From Gemmatimonadaceae bacterium (lineage in GTDB: Bacteria; Gemmatimonadota; Gemmatimonadetes; Gemmatimonadales; Gemmatimonadaceae): DNA of 5,309 bases. The stretch covers positions 1 through 5,309 of the forward strand of contig JABFXM010000597.1 of the NCBI GenBank assembly GCA_013361745.1, given 5' to 3'. A program made the position numbers and the translations under genes. Positions 1-5,309 of this stretch are shown here, piece by piece. The stretch's first letter is position 1, and every line of letters starts with the position of its first letter. The notes under the pieces were generated by a model. The model made no database searches. It saw nothing but the letters and a program-made list of their open reading frames with translations, and was not told the DNA's origin.

Positions 1-1551
<1,551 letters not shown>

Positions 1552-1620
1552 ATCGGTTGACCCGTCGCTAAACCGTCAGGGAGGCGCCGCATCGCGACCG
1601 CTTCCGTCTCGTCTCTCTTC

Positions 1621-1646
1621 GTCCACCAGCAAAAACGCGGGTGGAC
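1621..1646 (-). promoter_or_regulatory. Perfect inverted repeat C in fusA leader
   Basis: The arms GTCCACC (1621-1627) and GGTGGAC (1640-1646) pair perfectly over 7 bp around a 12-nt loop. In the fusA-sense RNA the loop contains a run of five U. It ends about 70 nt before the start codon, so it could be part of an RNA control element or a protein operator. The function is inferred only from position. Confidence 0.4.
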
Positions 1647-1652
1647 CAGGGC

Positions 1653-1670
1653 GCTCTCGAAAACGAGAGC
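1653..1670 (-). promoter_or_regulatory. Perfect inverted repeat B in fusA leader
   Basis: The arms GCTCTCG (1653-1659) and CGAGAGC (1664-1670) form a 7-bp stem. The 4-nt loop is AAAA on the plus strand and UUUU in the fusA-sense RNA. It lies 6 nt from inverted repeat C. No U tract follows the second arm, so it does not look like a standard intrinsic terminator. It could be an RNA stem-loop or a DNA operator. Confidence 0.45.
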
Positions 1671-1696
1671 CGGTATCCATCCGCCATCGCCGGGTG

Positions 1697-1718
1697 CACT
1701 CGCACTGCAGCACGAGTG
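1697..1718 (-). promoter_or_regulatory. Perfect inverted repeat A in fusA leader
   Basis: The arms CACTCG (1697-1702) and CGAGTG (1713-1718) form a 6-bp stem around a 10-nt loop that contains CTGCAG. It is the most 5' of three neighbouring stem-loops in the fusA sense direction. The regulatory role is an inference from clustering upstream of fusA. Confidence 0.35.
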
Positions 1719-1871
1719 GGGACCCAAGGCGCGCCGAGTTGTTGCATCCCGCACTCGACGTCAAGTTGTCCTGCGCTTGCTTCTCGGGAGCCATTCCGTC
1801 GTTCACCGACGGTCCGGCCGGTCTGCATTGCCCCTTCCTGCAGGGCACCCCCGCGTCCATCTCGATTTCCC

Positions 1872-1888
1872 GGATCGCGTCGCGATCC
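1872..1888. repeat. 17-bp odd palindrome GGATCGCG-T-CGCGATCC
   Basis: The 8-bp arms are perfectly complementary around a single central base. As RNA it could fold as a 6-bp stem with a 5-nt loop. It sits in the gap upstream of fusA, on the start-codon side of the candidate promoter. It may be an operator, a leader stem, or chance in GC-rich DNA. Confidence 0.3.
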
Positions 1889-1967
1889 CGCGGGCCCATA
1901 GGTGTCGGCGCGCAGCTCGCCGATCGATTTGCCCTCCCGCCCAACGACGGCGCGGGGGAGCCTGAGA

Positions 1968-1995
1968 AAGGTAGTCCGATGCAGGCGTAAGTCAA
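1968..1995 (-). promoter_or_regulatory. Candidate sigma-70-type promoter for fusA
   Basis: On the minus strand, TTGACT (1990-1995) matches five of six bases of the -35 consensus. It is followed after 16 nt by TACCTT (1968-1973), a poor -10 match (three of six). It lies immediately after the hairpin downstream of the M48 gene, which is a sensible place for a new transcription unit. If real, it would give a fusA leader of about 410 nt. The weak -10 keeps confidence low. Confidence 0.3.
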
Positions 1996-1997
1996 CC

Positions 1998-2016
1998 GGC
2001 GCAAGCTCTTTGCGCC
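1998..2016 (-). terminator. Hairpin downstream of the M48 protease gene
   Basis: GGCGCAA (1998-2004) and TTGCGCC (2010-2016) pair perfectly over 7 bp around a 5-nt loop, 67 nt past the protease stop codon. No U tract follows in the sense direction (GGTTGAC comes next). It could therefore be a U-less terminator, a 3' stabilising stem, or an operator abutting the adjacent -35 candidate. Confidence 0.4.
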
Positions 2017-2082
2017 ACGATAGCAGAGAGGGCGCCCGCTCCGGACCGCCCCCTCGTTCGTTCCCGTCCCGCCCGTGCCCGC

Positions 2083-2898
2083 TTACTGACCCTGCGTCGG
2101 CGGCGGCGCGGGTGGAAGCTGCGCCAGCCGCTGCTTCATCTGCTGAAAGCCCGCGTCGTTCGTCTGCGTCCCCTGCAGCTGCGCCCGGCTCGTCTGGCTC
2201 AGCATGCGCTGGATGTCGGCGATTCGGTCCTGCGTCCCCGGGTGGTCCGAGAACCAGCTCGAGACCGCGCCCCCGCCGCCCGACGACTGCTCCTCGGCCA
2301 GCAGCTTCTGGAAGAAGGTCAGCATCCCGTTCGGGTTGTAGCCCGCCTTAAGCATGTTCTGGAAGCCGCCTTCGTCCGCCTGGATCTCGTCCTGACGGCT
2401 GAACTTCGCGAAGATCGCCGCGCCGCCGATGTTGATCGCCGCTGCCGCCGCCTGGTTGTTGCACACGTTCGTCAGCGCGCACGCGATCGACACGCCCACC
2501 TGCGCCCCCTGCTGCTGCTCGATCTGCTTCACCGAGTGCCGCCGCACCACGTGCTCGATCTCGTGTCCGAGCACGCCCGCCAACTCGCTCGCGTTGTCGG
2601 CCCGCGCGAGGACTCCTCGATTGACGTAGACGTAGCCGCCCGGAAGCGCGAACGCGTTCACGACGTCGGTGTTCACGACGGCGAAGTGCCAATCGAGATC
2701 GGCCCGCGACGTTGTATGCGCGATCCGATTGCCGAGGTCGTTGACGTATCCGTCGATCGTCGGGTCGTTCAGCATCGGCAGCTGCGCGTTCACCTGCGCC
2801 GCCTCCTGCGCGCCGAGCTGCACCTCCTGCTGCGTCGAGACCGAGGCGCACCCGGCGACGAGCGCGAGCGCGGCAACGGTGACTATGGTCGTGCGCAT
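2083..2898 (-). CDS. M48-family zinc metalloprotease lipoprotein, 271 aa
   Basis: This is a predicted envelope-anchored metalloendopeptidase of the M48 family, related to the LoiP/BepA/YcaL group that handles misfolded or outer-membrane proteins. Its real substrate is unknown. Residues 1-17 form a lipoprotein signal ending in the lipobox VAG-Cys17; Ala at +2 is compatible with outer-membrane sorting. The catalytic core has HEIEH (112-116), with His112 and His116 as zinc ligands and Glu113 as the catalytic base. Glu171 in EIQAD (171-175) is the third ligand, and SDHPG (217-221) carries the conserved His-Pro. Cys140 and Cys146 flank a short turn and could form a disulfide. A Gly-rich insert (207-210) and a Gln- and Pro-rich tail follow. 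No TPR domain is present, unlike BepA. I chose the ATG at 2896-2898, not the in-frame ATG 60 nt upstream, because it gives a proper signal peptide and has GAGGAG 9 nt before it. HEIEH is unusual: the fourth position is normally small. Confidence 0.94.
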   Translation of the reverse strand: MRTTIVTVAALALVAGCASVSTQQEVQLGAQEAAQVNAQLPMLNDPTIDGYVNDLGNRIAHTTSRADLDWHFAVVNTDVVNAFALPGGYVYVNRGVLARADNASELAGVLGHEIEHVVRRHSVKQIEQQQGAQVGVSIACALTNVCNNQAAAAAINIGGAAIFAKFSRQDEIQADEGGFQNMLKAGYNPNGMLTFFQKLLAEEQSSGGGGAVSSWFSDHPGTQDRIADIQRMLSQTSRAQLQGTQTNDAGFQQMKQRLAQLPPAPPPTQGQ

Positions 2899-2907
2899 GA
2901 TCTGGCT

Positions 2908-2913
2908 CTCCTC
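2908..2913 (-). promoter_or_regulatory. Ribosome binding site of the M48 gene
   Basis: GAGGAG on the minus strand lies 9 nt before the ATG at 2896-2898. It decides the start in favour of the 271-residue lipoprotein over a 291-residue form that would bury the signal peptide. Confidence 0.8.
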
Positions 2914-2924
2914 GAGTGGTATCG

Positions 2925-2946
2925 TCGCGCCGTCACAGCGGCGCGA
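2925..2946 (-). promoter_or_regulatory. Perfect 8-bp-stem hairpin in the 5' region of the M48 gene
   Basis: TCGCGCCG (2925-2932) and CGGCGCGA (2939-2946) are exact inverted repeats around a 6-nt loop. The element lies 11 nt upstream of the ribosome binding site in the M48 sense direction and about 65 nt past the stop of the upstream gene. It has no U tract, so an operator or mRNA-stabilising/translation-modulating stem is as likely as a terminator. Confidence 0.45.
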
Positions 2947-3009
2947 GACCTGGACCAAGGCACGAACCAGACCGCGCTCCCGCGCCCCGCTCGCCTTTCG
3001 ACCCTGCTG

Positions 3010-3519
3010 TTACGGCCCAGTCGGGCTCGTGACGATCTCCGCTCGGTTCACCTGCGCGCGGAAGCTGCTCTTCGGCAGCGATGGGTGCGTCGCCTCCGCT
3101 GTCCAACCCATGTCCGAGACGTCTTTCAAGTCGATGGTCGCCCCGCTCGTGAGGCGGAACCCGGGAAGCTTGTCGAGCGACGTCGCGTAGGTGGCGTGCT
3201 GGGCGAAGTAGACGTCCTGCGCGTTGCGCAGCGCCGCGAGGTCTCCCTCGATGGCCCGCGCGATCCCGCGCGACGCGAGGTCGCGCTCGACGACACGCGA
3301 GGTGCGGTTGTACGAGTAGCCCAGACCGGTGTTCGCACCGCCCGCGAGCGGGATGAGCAGATCACCGCGCGCGCTGGCGCTCGACGAGGCGCTCGTCGAG
3401 GTGCTTGTCGAGCTGCTCGTGGCGGGCGTGCGGGTGGTGTCCGTCGAGCCTGACTGCGCGACGGCAGCCGCCGGAAGGAGAACCGCGGCGGCGAGAGAAC
3501 TCATGGCGAGACGACGCAT
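3010..3519 (-). CDS. Exported protein with pilin-like C-terminal half, 169 aa
   Basis: The function is not established. Residues 1-22 form a Sec-type signal peptide: MRR, a hydrophobic Ala/Leu stretch, then AVA-Gln with likely cleavage after Ala21. Residues 23-50 are a Ser/Thr-rich low-complexity linker. Residues 80-155 resemble the part of type IV pilins and type II secretion pseudopilins just after the N-terminal helix. DLAALRNAQDVYF (93-105), then HATYATSLDKL (108-118) and GWTAEATH (138-145), match the common pattern of a helix with a YF..(N/H).TY..(D/S)L segment followed by a strand with GWTA.A.H. The processed hydrophobic helix with GFTLIE that makes a true pilin is missing. The protein would therefore be soluble and periplasmic, not a filament subunit. 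The start ATG at 3517-3519 is supported by AGAGGT (3526-3531), 7 nt upstream. The frame is open far upstream into the decarboxylase gene, but only as a shadow. Assignment to the pilin superfamily is from pattern memory. Confidence 0.82.
   Translation of the reverse strand: MRRLAMSSLAAAVLLPAAAVAQSGSTDTTRTPATSSSTSTSTSASSSASARGDLLIPLAGGANTGLGYSYNRTSRVVERDLASRGIARAIEGDLAALRNAQDVYFAQHATYATSLDKLPGFRLTSGATIDLKDVSDMGWTAEATHPSLPKSSFRAQVNRAEIVTSPTGP
3370..3417 (-). repeat. Ser/Thr low-complexity linker-coding tract
   Basis: These codons encode residues 35-50 of the exported protein (Ser, Thr and Ala only). The DNA is made of near-repeats of a CGACGAG/CTCGTCGAG pattern and includes a perfect 9-bp inverted repeat with a 3-nt loop at 3380-3400. 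Such tracts tend to vary in length between strains through slippage; that is general knowledge and was not tested here. Confidence 0.5.
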
Positions 3520-3525
3520 CGTTCG

Positions 3526-3531
3526 ACCTCT
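3526..3531 (-). promoter_or_regulatory. Ribosome binding site of the pilin-like gene
   Basis: AGAGGT on the minus strand lies 7 nt before the ATG at 3517-3519 and supports that start. The rest of the 98-bp gap (3520-3617) holds no clear terminator. It contains only a weak promoter-like TTGCAA around 3570, with no good -10 partner. Confidence 0.65.
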
Positions 3532-3617
3532 GTGAACGTTTGAGCGTATGCAGAGCTGCGAACCAGCATTGCAAGAGGGCAGCCAGCCGGATTCGACCGA
3601 TCCCCCCTGCTTTCCGT

Positions 3618-5309
3618 CTAGGACACGACGGTCGCGCGGTCCATCGCCGCGGCCTCGTTCCGCATCACCCGGCTCAGCGTCTCGATGAAGTGGGCGATGT
3701 GATCGGTATTTCCACGGTGCGCGGCGAGGAACGGGTCCATCACGGTGCAGCGGACCACGGCGACCCCTCCGGCGCGGAGGTAGTCCTGGTGGCTGAAGCC
3801 GAGTCCTTCGACGACGGGATCGGCGGCGTGGCCGTACTCGCGCGGCTGCAGCACGGTCTTCGTGACCAGGTAGTCGAGCGCGCGCAGGGGCCGCCCGCTC
3901 CCCAGGCGCATCGCGCGATAGACCCGCTCGGCGAGCTCGTTGGACTGCTCGAGGGTGTCGAGCCCGGGGTGGCCGATGGCGAAGCAGACGATGTTGACGT
4001 CGGGCCGCGGCAGGAGCACGAGGCGGAAGGGCGCGAGATCCGCCGACGCGAGCGCGGCATGCAACGCGAGCGCGCCCCGCGCCGCCTCGCCGATCAGTCG
4101 CCCATAGCCGGTCGCGTCGAGCGGCAGAACCTTGTGCGCCATCCAGACGCTCGCCGCCGCGGCACCCGGCTTCGACCCCTCGAGGATGAAGCGGCCGATG
4201 TACGCGGTGTCGGAATCGCTCTCGTGGAAGAGATACGGCGCGTCCACGCTCACCATCCCGCGGACCCGTTTGTCCCGGAACGAGATCGCGCCCGCCGGAT
4301 ACGGAACGGCGCCGAGCTTGTGCGGATCGATCGTCACCGAGTCGGCGCGAGGCAGCGCCGAGAAGGCGTGATACACCGATTCGCTCGGCCACAGCATCCC
4401 GGGCGGCTGCCCCTCCGACACTCGCTCGAAGGAGAGCCGTTCGCCGTCCGTCCCGCGCACCACCGCCGACGCGTACCCGCCCCAGGCCGCGTCGGCGTGC
4501 AGAGAGAAAGCGAGACCGTCGCGCCGGCCCGCGCGCATCCGTGCGCCGTCGATCAGGTCGAGCCGGTCCACCGCGCCCTCCTCCGTCGTCCCCATCACGC
4601 TCACGCAGGCGATGACGGGGCGATGCTGCGCGGCGAGCGCCTCGAGAATCTCCCGCAGCGCGTCGGTGTCCTGACGGAAGTGCGTGTCGACCGGCACTCG
4701 GAGCAGATGCGACTCGCCCATCCCGAGCACGCGACACGCCTTCGCGAAGGAGTAGTGCGCGGTGGACGGAACGAGCACGACACCCGGCGGCAGCGCGTCG
4801 CCGAAGCGCTCGGCGAGCCGCAGCCCGAACGCCTGGTAGCCGAGTCCGGAGATTCCGTTCTGCGCGACGGCGTTCGCCGCCGCGGGTGGATCGCCGAGCG
4901 CGCGCTGGAACGCGTCGTACGCGTCGAGCGCCGCGTCGGGCGCGATGTTCAGCAGCTCCCACAGACCGAGCTCGCCGATGCGAGCGCGCTCGCCGTCAGG
5001 CCTGACGATGTCGACGTCGCGAACGCCGAGCTCCTGCGCCGCCCAGCGGAGCGCGACGGGAAGGTACTTGAGGTTGCGCGCGACCCAGAGCGCCTCGATG
5101 TTGGCGACCGTTCCGCCCGAGCAGAGATGGCCCCACTGCCGCGTCGCGCCGTAGCCGATCATCCGCGCGATCTGCGCCGCCACCTGCAGCTCGAGGCGCG
5201 TCGTCACAGGTGAGCCTTCGGCAGCGACGTTGTTCGGATTGTACAGCATCGTCGCGATGTAGCCGATGAGGCTCGCCATCGTCGGATCGGATGCCATGTG
5301 CCCGACGTA
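3618..5309 (-). CDS. Group II PLP-dependent amino-acid decarboxylase, tyrosine decarboxylase-like (5' end beyond window)
   Basis: This cytosolic enzyme is expected to remove the alpha-carboxyl group of an amino acid to give an amine plus CO2. The frame is open through the right edge: YVGHMASDPT aligns with the YWGHM motif inside bacterial tyrosine decarboxylases, so roughly 80-100 residues are missing. Counting from the Met at 5295-5297, the features are the SGGTVAN cofactor-binding segment (60-66), His181 in TAHYS (ring stacking), Asp269 in HADAAWGGY (binds the PLP nitrogen) and the Schiff-base Lys327 in TIDPHKLG. Next come the mobile-loop candidate around Tyr355 and the segment FILEGSKPGAAAASVW (370-385). 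That last segment and the C-terminal GFSHQDYLRAGG pattern closely follow the Enterococcus/Lactobacillus tyrosine decarboxylase as I recall it. An insert of about 15 residues near 90-110 is extra. Substrate is undetermined: tyrosine, another aromatic amino acid or glutamate are possible. No antiporter gene is adjacent downstream, unlike lactic-acid-bacterial tyramine clusters. Confidence 0.96.
   Translation of the reverse strand, partial: YVGHMASDPTMASLIGYIATMLYNPNNVAAEGSPVTTRLELQVAAQIARMIGYGATRQWGHLCSGGTVANIEALWVARNLKYLPVALRWAAQELGVRDVDIVRPDGERARIGELGLWELLNIAPDAALDAYDAFQRALGDPPAAANAVAQNGISGLGYQAFGLRLAERFGDALPPGVVLVPSTAHYSFAKACRVLGMGESHLLRVPVDTHFRQDTDALREILEALAAQHRPVIACVSVMGTTEEGAVDRLDLIDGARMRAGRRDGLAFSLHADAAWGGYASAVVRGTDGERLSFERVSEGQPPGMLWPSESVYHAFSALPRADSVTIDPHKLGAVPYPAGAISFRDKRVRGMVSVDAPYLFHESDSDTAYIGRFILEGSKPGAAAASVWMAHKVLPLDATGYGRLIGEAARGALALHAALASADLAPFRLVLLPRPDVNIVCFAIGHPGLDTLEQSNELAERVYRAMRLGSGRPLRALDYLVTKTVLQPREYGHAADPVVEGLGFSHQDYLRAGGVAVVRCTVMDPFLAAHRGNTDHIAHFIETLSRVMRNEAAAMDRATVVS

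Larger units (their letters stand above)
1552..2082. other. 531-bp intergenic region and presumed fusA leader
   Basis: This gap separates the M48 protease stop from the fusA start. Open frames exist on both strands, but their translations are rich in Arg, Pro and Ser, show no domain or signal sequence, and overlap one another as expected for GC-rich noncoding DNA. One short minus-strand stretch starting near 1793 (MAPEKQAQ...) reads somewhat protein-like but then degenerates. What the gap does hold is structure: a 7-bp-stem hairpin at 1998-2016, a possible promoter at 1968-1995, an odd palindrome at 1872-1888, and three perfect inverted repeats between 1621 and 1718. The most economical reading is terminator or processing site, then promoter, then a long structured 5' leader for fusA. 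Confidence 0.7.

Noticed and set aside
1951..1990. Plus-strand segment with CCTGAGAAAG resembling part of a TPP riboswitch
   Set aside because: The remaining conserved THI-box segments are missing and no plus-strand gene follows.
1576..2004. Minus-strand open frames of 142 and 86 codons between the protease and fusA
   Set aside because: They overlap each other in different frames, have Arg/Pro/Ser-rich composition with no domain, and cover the inverted-repeat cluster. I could not support any as a gene.
2899..2958. 20-residue N-terminal extension of the M48 protease
   Set aside because: It would place a polar Arg-containing segment before the lipoprotein signal. The downstream ATG has a good Shine-Dalgarno and gives a standard signal with lipobox.
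2242..3453. Plus-strand open frame of 403 codons spanning the protease and pilin-like genes
   Set aside because: It runs antisense across two supported genes and their gap. Its Arg/Leu/Asp/Val-rich composition is typical of a shadow frame.
3010..4962. A 650-residue minus-strand fusion ending in the pilin-like protein
   Set aside because: The upstream part is only an out-of-frame reading of the decarboxylase gene. The internal ATG at 3517-3519 has a ribosome binding site and signal peptide, so there is no fusion.
3405..5213. Plus-strand open frame of 602 codons opposite the decarboxylase
   Set aside because: It is antisense to a gene with clear catalytic motifs. Its translation is dominated by Arg, His, Val and Glu in the style of a reverse-strand shadow of GC-rich codons, with no recognisable domain.

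Overview
The window is GC-rich DNA (roughly two thirds G+C by eye) from a bacterium. It carries four genes, all on the minus strand and read from right to left: a pyridoxal-phosphate (PLP) amino-acid decarboxylase (cut by the right edge), a small exported protein with a pilin-like C-terminal half, an M48-family metalloprotease lipoprotein, and elongation factor G (fusA, cut by the left edge). The lipoprotein signal with a non-Asp +2 residue, next to an exported pilin-like protein, suggests a Gram-negative type (diderm) cell. Gemmatimonadota is my best guess from base composition and overall protein style, but nothing here proves it.

Layout: 1-1551 holds the first 517 codons of fusA. 1552-2082 is a 531-bp gap with no convincing gene. 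It contains a hairpin just downstream of the protease, a candidate promoter beside it, and three closely spaced perfect inverted repeats in the presumed fusA leader. 2083-2898 is the M48 lipoprotein. 2899-3009 is a 111-bp gap with a perfect 8-bp-stem hairpin just upstream of the protease ribosome binding site. 3010-3519 is the 169-residue pilin-like exported protein. 3520-3617 is a short gap. 3618-5309 is the decarboxylase, lacking its N-terminus.

The genes do not form an obvious pathway. The decarboxylase is cytosolic and PLP-dependent. The next two products are envelope or periplasmic proteins, and EF-G is the translocation GTPase. Gaps of 98, 111 and 531 bp mean that some co-transcription is possible, but fusA very likely has its own promoter. 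No rpsG or rpsL lies directly upstream of fusA, so this copy is outside the classical rpsL-rpsG-fusA arrangement on its 5' side.

No mobile element, tRNA, rRNA or CRISPR array was seen. The points most worth following up are the structured fusA leader, the pilin-like domain on a Sec signal peptide, the HEIEH variant of the protease zinc motif, and the unexpected Cys codon at the very left edge in fusA. I found no clear evidence of a wholly new biological system.
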